This document shows positions 34,997-46,152 of a DNA stretch of 64,000 nucleotides, piece by piece. Origin of the DNA: Artemisia argyi (taxonomy: Eukaryota > Streptophyta > Magnoliopsida > Asterales > Asteraceae); the NCBI GenBank assembly GCA_030686995.1, contig CM060698.1, positions 141,999,106-142,063,105 of the forward strand, in the 5' to 3' direction. Positions within the stretch are counted from its first letter, which is position 1. Each line of letters opens with the position of its first letter. Made by a program: the position numbers and the translations under genes. The notes under the pieces are model-generated. The model searched no databases, was not told the DNA's origin, and worked only from the letters and a program-made list of their open reading frames with translations.

Positions 34997-36110
34997 AAAA
35001 AAAATGAATAAATAAGATAGACAAAAAGGACAAGAAAAAAAACATGGACTTATGTTGTCTTATTAAATCTTAGGTTAATCCCCACCATTAGATCAAACTA
35101 GATGGATGGTGAAGATTTGTCTCTTAGTTTGTAACAAAAACTTAGTACGTAAAATAACTCACCTCTTAAGTGAGTTGGGCTTAAGGTGGGGAAATAGACA
35201 AAAGTATATCATAAGTAATTACATTTACATGTCAAGTGGGCCGGGAAGATTGGGTCATAAAAAAGATATTACCACATTATTTTGACTGTTTAACTTTCTT
35301 CTTTAAATGAACGCTTACCACCTGATCATATTACCAGTCATTTTTTTTCATCTTCTTTTCTTTTTGAGTTCGTGGGTATGCATTGATAAATTTCGAATAT
35401 TTTTGAGGTTGTGCACTTATAAATTTGTAGTGTATTTTGTACTAACTTTCGAAAAAATCAAATTTCTTTTACACTACTAAGAATTTAGATAGAATATGCA
35501 CGTGCATACCCTCTCATCAAGCTAGATCCGCCCCTGACTACAAAGAACCGACAATAATATTGCACACGTTATTACCCTCGAACACTCATTTGTCATCAAC
35601 CTCTCGTCGACTGTAACTACAAGTAAAAAAATGATTCGAAAACCCGAAATCGTTTTCTTTGCTCTAACTTCAAAACCAACTCGGCACCTCGAACTAGCAC
35701 TCGAACTTCCAGACCACAATAACCGCGGCTCTTGATATCACTTGTTGGATAAACCTCTACAACAAACTCGAAGTTCGATCCCGGAAAACTAGATCGCGAG
35801 TTGTATCAAGCACAAATAGCAAACACGAGAGACTACAAAGAACCGACAAAAATATTGCACACGTTATTACCCTCAAACACTCCTTTATTAAAACCAATAA
35901 AGCTTACAATTCGAGCAAGAAGAATGAATAACTAGCATCACCTCTCATCTCTATTTATAGAGATGAGGGAGTAGAAACCTTAGTTTGTCTTGCACTCTAA
36001 GCTAACTAATACTAGTTATAGTCTACCACCTAATTTAATTACAAAGTACACTTGAGTCCCTAATCAATGTTTAAGTTTACTACTAATCAATGTTCAAGTT
36101 TACTACTAAT

Positions 36111-36555
36111 CAATGTTCTGAAAGGCTCAAGGTGCACTAAGGCGCAAAGGAGGTCAAAGAGCCTCGAGTCGAGGCGCAAATCAAGGCGCGGGATTCATAA
36201 ATATGAGGCGCACTATACATTTACGTTTTTTTTATAACATATGTGACAACTTATGCAGCTTAAATAACACAAAAATATCAATATTCAATGCATAATGCCA
36301 CTTAATAGTTATTACATCTAACAAAGGTTGCATTTAAACCAAAAATATTAAGCAAGCAGCATATCAGAATCCATGAACTACCCTAAATTCCTGAATATAC
36401 ATTACAATATATGAGTTTATGACTTATAAAATTTAACAAATTATCATGTATCAAACTATCAACAACAAAAAATCTATAGTTGTTTGGTAACACTTAACAC
36501 TAAAGAAACAACATTTTTATATATTAATAAGCTACTATTCTTAGACATTAGATTA

Positions 36556-36594
<39 letters not shown>

Positions 36595-36700
36595 TGTTAA
36601 TTGTGTGTTTTAGTTATTTTCTAAAATATTAGGGTTATTAGATACTTTATAACTTAAAGGGCCAAATGTATATAACATGTAAGCCCAAAATGTATCTTAC

Positions 36701-36748
<48 letters not shown>

Positions 36749-36926
36749 CAAAACCCCGCTACATATTCTAGGCGCCCAAGGCGCTAAAGCGCAAAAATCC
36801 CCAAAGCGTTGCGATTTTTACGGGATTCATGCATGTAGTGAGCCTCGATTTAAAAAAATCCCAAAGGCTAGAGCCTCGAGGGATTTAGGGAGTAGGCGCG
36901 CCTTAGGCGCGATTTTTAAAACATTG
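36111..36926. mobile_element. hAT-type non-autonomous element, 816 bp
   Basis: The 8 bp target duplication CTACTAAT (36103-36110, 36927-36934) flanks ends CAATGTTCTGAAA and, from the right, CAATGTTTTAAAA. Inner parts are rich in GGCGC/CTAAGGCGC. Two long A runs (about 36556-36590 and 36702-36745) lie inside. No coding region. Confidence 0.8.
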
Positions 36927-37434
36927 CTACTAATATATAACAAAATGAGCTCCAATTTAGGCTCGAGCTTGGGCTCGCGCTCGTTTAGGCTCGGCTCGTT
37001 TGAGCTTTTACTGATTTGATCTCAAGTTTTTCACGAACGGCTCGACTCGTTTCCATCTTTAGTTGTTATAAATAAATAAGTGTATGATAATTGATTATAT
37101 AATCCTATTAGTCATATGTTGGCTCATATTTCGTTAAAGACATTTGTGACATGTATGGCGAGTATGTTGTATAACTAGGAAATAGGAATAAGAGAAAATT
37201 GTCATTTATAGAAAGGGTTTTGTGAACAAACAATCTATAGGTTTTGGTTAAGTTTACTTTAATCGAAAAATCAACAACTAAATAACATCAGATATTTCAT
37301 GTTTAATTATATTTTTTTATATATTTATAAGCAATAAATATGTATAAATATAAAAATAATGTTTGTATTAAATACTATAAGATTGCTTGTATCAAATCCT
37401 TTATGAAAATATCAAAAAGAAAGTCTGCTTTAGG

Positions 37435-37646
37435 CCTTTTAACGGCAATCAAAGCCCACATTTCATATATTAATGGCCGAATAATCACATAGGTCGCTAG
37501 GTTGCTTATATATAAATAGAGAAGAAAAGAGGCGAGCAATATATTCTATTTTTCCATTGGCATTTTTTACCATTTGATTGCTTTTTGCGATTTGGATATT
37601 CAAGTTTGGTTACGGAGAACAAAAAACCTAGCAATCGCCGGTTCAG
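37435..37646 (+). promoter_or_regulatory. Leader region of the second F-box locus
   Basis: Diverged homolog of 15180-15334, including TATATATAAATAGAGAAG at 37507-37524 as a possible TATA region. A leader exon ends in the donor GTTCAG|GTTTGT (37646/37647). The intron to 39250 holds a Helitron and the TA repeat. Confidence 0.55.
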
Positions 37647-37791
37647 GTTTGTTATTGTATTCTCTGTGTTTGCTTAGGCACGAGACGCCCTAGTTGTGGA
37701 TAGTTAAATTAGTGATGAACATTTAGTATAAATAATATAAATCCAACAACTAGTTTTAAAGTGATATCTTTATCGCTAGTAATACCGGATA

Positions 37792-38159
37792 TCTTTTATA
37801 TAATAAAATAAAACCCTTATTGGAATTTTTCATTTCAAAAAAATCAATTCATACCTTATTTAGTAATAATTGTATTTAAAAAAAAGATTATTTTTTTATT
37901 AGGTAACATTTTATATTTATCTATAACACAAGTAGAAGATAAATACAAAAAATATAGATAAGATACAATTAACACAAGTAGAAGATAAATACAAAAAATA
38001 TAGATAAGATGCAATTAATAATATGATTAAAAGTTTTAATAATTATATTTAATAATAAAAAACTATAATTAAACATCAAAAATCAAACAAAACAAAGATT
38101 AAAAATATATGATTCAAAAAATTTTAAAAAACCCGCGCGTACGCGGGCATTATAACTAG
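37792..38159 (+). mobile_element. Non-autonomous Helitron, 368 bp
   Basis: Begins TCTTTTATATAATAAAATAA after A37791. Ends with the perfect hairpin CCCGCG-CGTA-CGCGGG, then CATTATAACTAG before T38160. Its 5' end matches the 5' end of the large Helitron at 23874, so they are one family. A 46 bp internal tandem duplication lies at about 37926-38017. Inserted in the leader intron of the F-box pseudogene. Confidence 0.88.
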
Positions 38160-38170
38160 TTATATGTATG

Positions 38171-38173
<3 letters not shown>

Positions 38174-38250
<77 letters not shown>
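38174..38250. repeat. (TA)n microsatellite, about 77 bp
   Basis: Uninterrupted AT dinucleotide run just after the Helitron end. Confidence 0.95.
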
Positions 38251-38253
<3 letters not shown>

Positions 38254-39284
38254 TTGTGAAAATATCTTTTTTAACAATTCGTATTCGAGATTAGGAGGTC
38301 TTATGAACTTTCAAAAGCGTATAGACTTATAGATTCCTAAAAGGGGTTTCTAACTACATTAACAAGTTGAGTTGGTCCTGATGCGGACAAGATTCAAGGC
38401 CGAGAAAACGTAGATCATTTTCTCTACGGCATGGGCTTAAAGTCTTACCTACGCCATATCTATCTTCTGTTTATGTTAATTTGTGTTTTCCATTACGCCG
38501 TATATTAACTATAGTGTATGCGGAGTAACAGCTCTCGGTAAATTTTATGTTTTTTTTGTTTCGTTTGTATATGCCGTATATGGAATGTTTCCATTACGCC
38601 GTCTACGTGTCGAGTCGGTTTTAGATGAATTAGGGTTACTTTTTCCTCAAGTTTTGCTTCCCTATAAATATAGGGCTTGAGTTTATTGTTTTGTATTCCT
38701 GAAAATCATTAACAAATTGTGTTTTAGCGTTTATCTCTTGTTTAATTTGGGGTTTATTCCCGCAAGGTGCACTTTGGTTATCATTCTTGGATAAGGGTTT
38801 ATTTAAATACGTTTCCGCGCGTCCTGCGTCAGGTCCATAGATACCATTTTCACATTTTCACAATGATTCGTAACATTGTTACTCGAATTTGTTATATATT
38901 ATATGTGATCTATACAAGTTAAAAGTTAAAAATCTAATCAGTAGAAGTCATTTTTTGTTATTTTCAAGCTAATCTTTAATACTCCGTATCTTAATTTTTT
39001 TAGTTGGTTGCTTCTGCAATGGTACCAGTTTGCTAGTTACTTTACTTTGCTTTGCATTTACAATTTATATTTGTAGTTGGTCGCCCAGGACGTGATTGGC
39101 ACAATAAATTAGCTAAACATAGATGATAAACAAGGCGGTGTGGTTGTGTTAACGTTATTAGTACGTAGTATTTAGGCGACTATATATGAATATGATGGTT
39201 GCTTCTATTTTGTTGCGCTTTATAACTGTATCTTTGTATTTGTTTTGTAGACCCGCGCGTGTAGAGACTTGTGTTTTGTTTGTG

Positions 39285-40295
39285 ATGGGCGGCCTCCTAC
39301 CTAATGACATTGTTCACGATATACTTGCACGGCTACCGGCAAAGCCCTTACTCAGGTTTCGAGGTGTATCTAAGTATTGAAATCGTATGCTTAGAGAACC
39401 TTGCTTTATGAACTTGAGATCACGTAGAACCATCATTCTCCCCTTAAGCGAAACCCTAATACTTATAGACGACAATGTACCAACCGACGACACACTGCAC
39501 TCCGTACTCAAGCGGTTTTATCCCTTAGCAAACCTACGGAATAAAAATCTAATAGTCAGAGTTATTGGAACATTCAATGGAATAGTCCTTTTGGGTTATA
39601 GGCATACGATGATTCTATACAATCCGTTTACAAGTGCGGCAAAGAACCTTCCCTGTCCACCTGGACCTGGTGCATGTCCTAGACCTGGATATGGATTTGG
39701 ATATGGTGCAACCCCGGATGACCTAAAGATTGTTAGGTTTAAACAAAGTTTTGACATATGTGATGTTTATAGCTTTAAAAAGAATTCCTGGAGTTCATGG
39801 AGCACATTACAGTACAACATTAGATGCATTTACTTTCAACATTCTGTGGGTACGTTTGTAAATGGATTTTTGCATTGGCTTGCATATGATAGTCCCAAGT
39901 TGATCGTCCTCAATGTTAATGATATGGTACTTTCAGAGATGCATGGACCAGTTACTCAAAATTTCACGGAGGTCGTTCTTTTGGGAACTATAAATGGATG
40001 CCTTTGTTCAGTTAATTACTTGGACAATGTTTACACATTGTGGGTGATGAAGGAATATGGTGTCGAGAAATCATGGTCACCGATATATTCATTTAGAGAT
40101 GATTTGAATATCCCTCTTTGTATTTTGCATAACGGAAGAATTCTCATGAGGAGTAACTCAGAACTTACTATCTACGACCATTCCAGAAAAACGTATAAAA
40201 AGCTGAACGTTTCGGTCGATGTTAGGGAGCACAGAATGCATGTCGTGGAGTACATGGAGAGTCTGGTTGCGCCTTCAGATATGTGTTGTTTTTAG
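39285..40295 (+). pseudogene. F-box/FBA gene, paralog of 17306-18370, with one nonsense codon
   Basis: ATG at 39285 (MGGLLPNDIVHDILARLPAK) begins an F-box. The codon at 39378-39380 is TGA where the paralog has TGG (Trp of SKHW). The frame then runs open to the TAG at 40293-40295 with the full FBA region (VIGTFNGIVLLG, YGFGYGATPDDLKIVR, FVNGFLHWLAY, GTINGCLCSVN). A single nonsense change in an otherwise clean frame means a recent pseudogene. Restart at the ATG at 39387 would lose the F-box but keep the FBA part. The splice acceptor TTGTTTTGTAG before the ATG is conserved. It ends about 16 residues earlier than the paralog. Confidence 0.88.
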
Positions 40296-42715
40296 ATATT
40301 GGAGAGAAGTAACAAGAAAATAAAGAAAATGAAGGGATGATATAAATTAAATAAGGAAAAAAGATGTGTTGTTCTTGAATTGATTTCAATTCCACTACAA
40401 ATATGTGATGTCTGGTCTTTTTTATTTACTGTTTCTGTTCTTGAACTAAGTGGCTAATGCTTGTTTATCATTACTATATACGAGGCAGGCAGAATCCGTG
40501 CTACGCATGGGCTGAGAATCTAATTGTTAATCGTGTATTCTTTCTGTGATCAATTTCGGCAAGCCTTGCACTTCCATCTCGATGTTTTATATACTTCACA
40601 TTAAATGCACCAGTTTTGTTTTTCGATAAAAGTTTGAACTTTTACTTATGTTTAAAACTCAAATTTTTTATTTGATATTATAATTTACAAATGGCTTTAA
40701 GTCAAAATTATGTATTTTTTCCTTTCTATTCATTACTCAATATGATATTTTTAATATGTTGTATTTTGCTATTATGGCAAACTCATTTAATGGGCGTTAA
40801 TATTGGTTTCTTACTAATGATTCTACATATAGAAAAAGAAAACACTTTGCGATGCGCGGACCTTCTTCTTTTCAATAATAATTCAATAGCACACAATAAA
40901 TTCATTCTAATATTTCTCAAAGAGCATTCGAAAGCAACTACTTACATAAACTAATCACGCTAAAAAATATCATTTAACCATTTAAATGTTGCTTTACATA
41001 CATGCTCGTGCACATTTTCTTGAATCAATTCACACATGTGAGCTACATCAATAGAAAACGCACATAAATTACTTGTATATGAAAATGCATTAACATAATA
41101 CATATATCTATATATATGTTTATCTATAACAATCACCTAAATATGTATGAAACAAAGAAAATAGTTGGTATCCCAGTCTTTGGTTTCATTTATCTGAGCA
41201 TGCATTATCTTGTGTGAGTTTCATGGTACCTGCGTATGATAACTAAATTAAAAAAAAAAAAAAAAAAAAAAGGCCGAGTTAATTACAAAGATCTAAAAGA
41301 TGTGTGAATCATCTCCAAAATGTTGCAAAAGAGAATTTACATACCGCTACCAACAATCAAAGATCTAAAAGATGTGTGAATCTGTACATACTAAACGTGA
41401 TTTTGGCCGGTTTATATAGGCATGAATTAGGTTATATTATTAATTATTCTTTTAACCTTTCGCAACCCTTGCACTTCATCTAACCGACTTTAATTCTATA
41501 CTAAATGCCATGTGATCAATTCGGGTAACCCTTGCACTTCATCTCCTTTCATGATTGTATAGTTATTATGAGGCTGCATTGAATTTCGAGCATTAGCTAT
41601 CTTGTACTATATGCAATGGGACTCCATGTTGAGTATCTTGATTACTCCACATTAAAATGAATTCGACACAAAAAATAGAGCCTAAGATTACCCCTTCCCA
41701 CTAATTACAACATATTCTCCCTTTCATGTCCCTACCAACATACCAAAACTCATCTTTTCATGAATAACAACATCAAATGTTATACATATTTGTAAGATCA
41801 AAATTAAAACAAATAATTTGTGAACTTCAATTAATACCATATAGTAACCATTGGTAAAGAGACCCTCAAATCCCTATCAAAAAACATAGATTAAAATAAA
41901 TTCTCAAAATATTAATTTTGTCTAGTTATACTTTCCATCAATTCAACTTTGATTTTGTATTATTTCTAATGTCATGGGGTAGATACATTGCAACCTATTA
42001 AAATGCTTAAGTGGAAGAAAAAAAAAATAAAAGCAAGATTCAAGCCACCATTAATATTCGTCAAAGCTTTGTCACACTAATTATAAACCTTGTTTACATA
42101 TGATTTTCATTTTCTTGCATGCCTAATTTTTTTATAGTTCTTTCATAAATGTGGAGATATTATCCACTCCGTCTCCATCTTCCACTTTGTTTTGTTATCA
42201 ACATCTTGATATACCCCGTTAGCGTCACTAACCACTTATTAATACATGCAAGAATAACATTAATAAACTACTAACCAACCCAAAATTTTAAAATAGGTTA
42301 GCAGATCTAACCCTCGGTTCCTTCTCAGGCAACAACACATCCATTTGTCTTCCATAAACTTCAAAGCTGGACTATCAACCGACTTCACATGCAAGAAAGT
42401 TAACCATTTGCTTACCTTTGCACATATACCCCCTTGCGTTAATCAATTCAATATTTCTACATGAACCATTGCACGTAACATTAATATGCATAGTACACTT
42501 TCATTAGACGGAGAAATTTTACATTAACCAAATAAATTCAATTCCATAGGTGAGAAGCTACACCAAAAAGAACTTTATCACACTATAAGGAAAAATATGG
42601 AAAAACTATTGACTGAAAAAATGATCATGTCAATATCTATTTCAAAACAATTTATCTAATTAGCAAGCTTGTTAATTCACAGATCTTGAGCCATAAAAAC
42701 AGATGGGGTACATAC
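40296..42715. other. Intergenic; 3' flank of F-box pseudogene, then repeats
   Basis: The first about 190 bases match the split flank of the first F-box gene (18371-18420 plus 23875 onward). Short repeated motifs include ACAAAGATCTAAAAGATGTG at 41287 and again near 41358, and AACCCTTGCACTTCATCT at 41463 and 41525. About 41570-41660 resembles 43150-43256. No gene seen. Confidence 0.4.
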
Positions 42716-42794
42716 CAAGGTTACAGTTATTGATGCCAATGAGTTCAATGCCATCAATTGCTAGCATGCGATCCATTTCATTCTCATCATGTGC
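42716..42794 (-). pseudogene. Orphan exon of indole-3-glycerol-phosphate synthase
   Basis: Minus strand: acceptor TTTCTAG, then a 79 bp exon reading AHDENEMDRMLAIDGIELIG and INNCNL, then donor GTATGT. Plant IGPS, a chloroplast enzyme of tryptophan synthesis, has a closely similar segment (HDEREMDRVLGIEGIELIGINN, from knowledge of the family). Usual Arg after INN is Cys here. Splice sites are intact but I find no neighbouring exons, so this is a fragment, probably carried by a transposon whose borders I could not find. Confidence 0.75.
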
Positions 42795-44339
42795 CTAGAA
42801 ACAAAAAGTAGAGATCAAAAGGAAATTGGTTAGTTGGTGCTGCACTGAATTTACACACAAACAATAATAAACTAACAGCAAACATGTGATTCATACAAAA
42901 TCATCAAACTACACACAAATTAAAGTTTCACACACAGACACATATCATTAACAAAGACCAAATGGTGTTATTTATAGTATTCAATGATAGTAGTTGAAGG
43001 GTTTGTACATTTATTTGAAGGCAAATGAAAGGAGCAAATAATTAAATGAAAATAAAGGCTAGCAACACTTCGTATGATTTCAATCATTTACATTTGAAAC
43101 ACTAAATATAACTCATATGTACTTACCACTTAAGCATGAACATTAAATCAAGGTACTTACGCATGAAGCCTCCGCATAATGAAACTCTATTTTCTACATT
43201 TAATTCCGACCATTAGGTAACTTGTACTCTATGCAATCTTGACGCCTCCACATTAAATTTTAGGACTCAATCTTATATGTTTATAGATATTAAGTAACGT
43301 TTAAAACGTCGTCGTCTAATGAAACGGGATGCTCGCCCTTTTTTTCCAGCCTGCTAGGCGGCCCAATAGATGATGCTCAAACATTGGTAGGCCCAAATGG
43401 TAAACGATAATTACGTGATTACACCAAACATACGTACGAAATTGTGTACGTGTCAAACATCCAATTCTGTTTTAAGGTTTCTATGGCTACGATTTTTTCT
43501 TTTTACCAAACATATGTACGATATTGTGTATTCCCGAGGTAAAAGCTTCTTGAAAAGCTTTTGATCAATTTTACCTGGAAGTAAACCACTCCAAAAGACT
43601 GAAAAAAAAATAATACACCAAGGAAAACACTCAGCCACGCTGATGCATACTGTTGCCTGCATGTTGTTGCGTTGCAATCTTTCAAACATTCTATGAAATA
43701 TGATGTTACTGATGCATATGTATTACATGTAGATGGGTCGTTACTAACTCTTTAACTAATGTTCTTTCACAAATACTGCTCTTATTCCTTGCATGCTATT
43801 ATATCTAGATTACTATTGCATACATGCATACAAATGCCTGTTATATAAAACCGTTTTCATATTTTTCAACACTAAACATAAGACAAAAAAGATTTATACA
43901 CAAAAAAAAAAAAAAAAAAAAAAAAAATGGTTAAATATACTAGGCAACGAACATAATACTTTAATTACACATGATAATCATATTACCATTAATATTAAAA
44001 GTTACATTCTTACGCAAATAATGTATCCAAAAATCTTATCTAAATTCTTCGCCAACTACAGTGTCCCGCCACAACGCGGCGGACCGACGCCCCACTCGTT
44101 ATATGTATATACTGTATGTAAGACGATGACTGATTTGGGTTATTTTAGCAAAATAATAAAGTTCTTCTAAGGCTCGTAGATATGGCAAAACTAAGTGGGA
44201 TTGTTTATATTACTTTACAAAAATTCAACGTCGCCCATTTTTCATCAAAATAAACTTTTACATATTACCCATGTTAGACGATTAGATTATTGGCCCAAAC
44301 TCCATTAGGTTTAGAGTTTATGTTATCTTATTTTCAAAG
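42795..44339. other. Intergenic
   Basis: Holds an A run at 43901-43927 and the repeat relative at 43150-43256. I see no supported gene; open frames here are short and low-complexity. Confidence 0.4.
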
Positions 44340-44426
44340 TTATGTTCTATCGACATGCTACCCTATGTAATTGATAGGTCATTCAATCAATATTAATCTC
44401 TTTGGTATCTTACATGGTATCCGAGC
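44340..44426 (+). repeat. Possible LTR end and primer-binding site remnant
   Basis: 44415-44426 reads TGGTATCCGAGC, one base from the tRNA-Met primer-binding site, directly after an LTR-like end (GGTATCTTACA). No gag or pol follows and no second LTR is seen; perhaps a deleted copia or TRIM element. Confidence 0.4.
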
Positions 44427-44916
44427 ATAGTAAGATTCACCTACGAAATTTGCTATCCTTCGGTCATCGGTTGGGCCAACTAATTATCATCTAATAATCC
44501 ATAAGTTTCATTCTAGGATAACTTTTCAACTCTACACGTGTCTCTACGCGACCTTGTACGTGACAAAATTTATTAAAAATTGACGTAGACGACCTTGTAC
44601 TGCTAGGCAATGTAACCTGTTCTAGGTGACTCCTAGGCAACAACTCACGCGACTCCTTGGGGCCATGCATCATCTTATGTTGATGTTCAAAGAACATTCA
44701 TTCTTAAAATATGATGCTTTTCAAAAAGATTATGCTTGGTTTTTTCTTATTATGTAACAGGTGTGGTGTAGCATTTTGTATTGCAAAATGGGAAGGATGC
44801 TTTGTGGGTGAAGGTGTTATGCTAAAGTATAAACCAAAGTGTGAGCAGGAGGGATTGAAGGCATAAAATTAATGTGGTCACGACTAGTGTAGACATGCAA
44901 ATGGTTCACATTTGGG

Positions 44917-45197
44917 TAGGGGTGAGCAAACGAACCGGATGGACCGGATCGACTGACAAAACTGACAGGATCGGACCGGACAGACCATATTCGGTCTGGT
45001 CTCGGTCTAGGGTTTTTCATAATTTCGGTCTCGGTCCGGTCCGGTTTAAAAACCGGACATTTAGCCTATTTGGAATGAAACCGAACCGAACCGAGACCAA
45101 CCACATTCAGTCCGGTCTCGGTCTAGGTTTTTTGCCTGATTCGGCCTCCGTCTGGTCCAGTTTTTTTAGTCCGGTTTTCACCGGATGAGTAGCCTTA
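44917..45197. mobile_element. hAT-type MITE, 281 bp
   Basis: Perfect 8 bp target duplication CATTTGGG (44909-44916, 45198-45205). Ends TAGGGGTGAGCA and, from the right, TAAGGCTACTCA, a weak match. The inside is full of CCGGACCGG/GGTCTCGGTC motifs. Confidence 0.78.
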
Positions 45198-45247
45198 CAT
45201 TTGGGGCACCTGTGAACAAGGAGAGATGTGTCAAGAAGTCCATTTTT

Positions 45248-45459
45248 GTAATTTTTTTTTAACGGCGAGTTAACAGTTAGTGATTCGAGCCCACAGTGAC
45301 ATCCAATTGGGCAGTATGCAAGCATCTAACCTTTCTCCTTAGTTGATAAACCCCACTCCTGCTTCTATTTTTCGGGCCCCTAAAGGTCCATGGTGAGACT
45401 CGAACCTGAGACCTCTTCAAGATTACACTTAGTGGCCAACTGAGCTATCTCAGTTGGTT
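45248..45459 (-). mobile_element. tRNA-derived SINE, about 212 bp
   Basis: Flanked by the 11 bp target duplication AGTCCATTTTT (45237-45247, 45460-45470). The minus strand starts at 45459 with a tRNA-like head: A box TAGCTCAGTTGG (about 45437-45448), B box GGTTCGAGTCTC (about 45394-45405). It ends with an A-rich tail (T run at 45251-45261). These are the defining SINE features. It sits 50 bases from the hAT MITE. Confidence 0.9.
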
Positions 45460-45770
45460 AGTCCATTTTTTAATATGATACTACAATTTAATTCAATTTG
45501 GTGATTTGATATTGTTTTTGGGCTTCTCATGTAATTAGGGTTTTAAAATAAGTATTTATAGAAAAAATACTTTTGAAACCGGTGTTTGAATTTGCTTATT
45601 TAAAAAAATAATAAAAAACGCAACATCTTGTACTAATAATTGAAATAGAAATTTGCAATCTGTTTATTATAAAAGGTTTAAATTCAACATGAGAGTAAAA
45701 GTTCATTTTAATTCAATATCAAACAACTAACAAAAAATAAGCTGTTCTTAAGCTGCTTATTAAAAACTAG

Positions 45771-45956
45771 GGTAAATTGCAAAAATGGTCCTTAACGTTT
45801 CACGAATTTGCAAAAATAGGAACGAAACAAAAAGTAGCGCAAAAAAGACATCAATGTTCCACATTTTCGCAAAATCGCCACCGAGAGGTCTTTTCCGTTA
45901 ATTTTCCCGTTAAGTGTCATGTAGTTGAGGGTAGTATCATCATTTCACTGTTCATA
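45771..45956 (+). repeat. Left terminal inverted repeat of the Mutator-like element
   Basis: About 186 bp, matching the complement of 49351-49537 with few differences, from GGGTAAATTGC to CACTGTTCATA. Confidence 0.9.
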
Positions 45957-46069
45957 CATATTAAATTTGCCTCCATAATCACCTCTGTGCTTGTTATCAA
46001 TGTGATTAGACCTCAATGGCTAATTTGCAAAGTTATTTTCAGGTTTCATATTAAATTGTCAACGCCTTC

Positions 46070-46112
46070 ACACACACACACAAGCAGAAAAACACACACA
46101 CACACACACACC
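46070..46112. repeat. (CA)n microsatellite
   Basis: Interrupted CA dinucleotide tract, 40 bases before the 113-codon frame. Confidence 0.85.
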
Positions 46113-46152
46113 CACCCGTAATCAAATAATTATCATTCCATTTTTCAGAAAA

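Larger units (their letters stand above)
31965..35185. mobile_element. Foldback element FB1 with tandem-repeat arms
   Basis: The outer inverted repeat has a left side near 31965-32085 (ACATACCAGGGGACAAAT, GTTTGATCTAAT). Its right side is near 35045-35185; read inversely, this gives GAGACAAATCTTCACCATCC and GTTTGATCTAATGG. Next come long arms of 20 bp tandem repeats, GTTTTCGTCCGTTTTCATAC-like on the left and its complement on the right, around a core of near-palindromic 20-mers. The same architecture and the same outer repeats recur at 51840-55800 (FB2), so this is a family. It encodes nothing; whether FB1 is nested in, or is the body of, the Mutator-like element 31566-35535 is unresolved. Confidence 0.75.
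31566..35535. mobile_element. Mutator-like element with foldback interior, about 3.97 kb
   Basis: The 9 bp target duplication GACTACAAA (31557-31565 and 35536-35544) lies within the TRIM LTR. The uninterrupted LTR copy at 35833-35843 shows GACTACAAAGAACCG, i.e. the empty site. Ends read CAATGGCGGATTCAGG and, from the right, AGGGGCGGATCTAGC, followed on both sides by GGGTATGCAC. A 9 bp duplication fits Mutator-like elements, but the terminal repeats are short and imperfect, so the superfamily is tentative. It has no transposase. The interior is the foldback structure 31965-35185. Confidence 0.65.
31469..36050 (-). mobile_element. Small LTR (TRIM-like) element, interrupted
   Basis: Two direct copies start TGTTGGATAAACC at 31469 and 35743 and share about 140 bases (to ACACTC). 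The left copy is split at 31565/35545 by another transposon. Just before the right copy, 35727-35740 reads on the minus strand TGATATCAAGAGCC, a decayed form of the tRNA-Met primer-binding site TGGTATCAGAGCC. That gives minus orientation and an internal region of only about 140 bases (35590-35727), too small for genes, as in TRIMs. The right border is approximate. Confidence 0.55.
31119..37061. mobile_element. hAT-type element split by nested insertions
   Basis: The 8 bp target duplication GTTGTTAT at 31111-31118 and 37062-37069 brackets ends that read TCGGGGTGAAAACAAGCC and, from the right, TAAAGATGGAAACGAGTC. Both ends are rich in GAGCTCGAGCTCGGCT-like motifs, also seen in a relative at 56183-56447. 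The element's own sequence covers only about 31119-31468 and about 36935-37061; the rest is later insertions. The right half also includes the element at 36111-36926. Confidence 0.7.

Noticed and set aside
43793..44170. 125-codon frame with a Lys run
   Set aside because: Driven by a poly-A tract; no recognisable domain and no homologous context.
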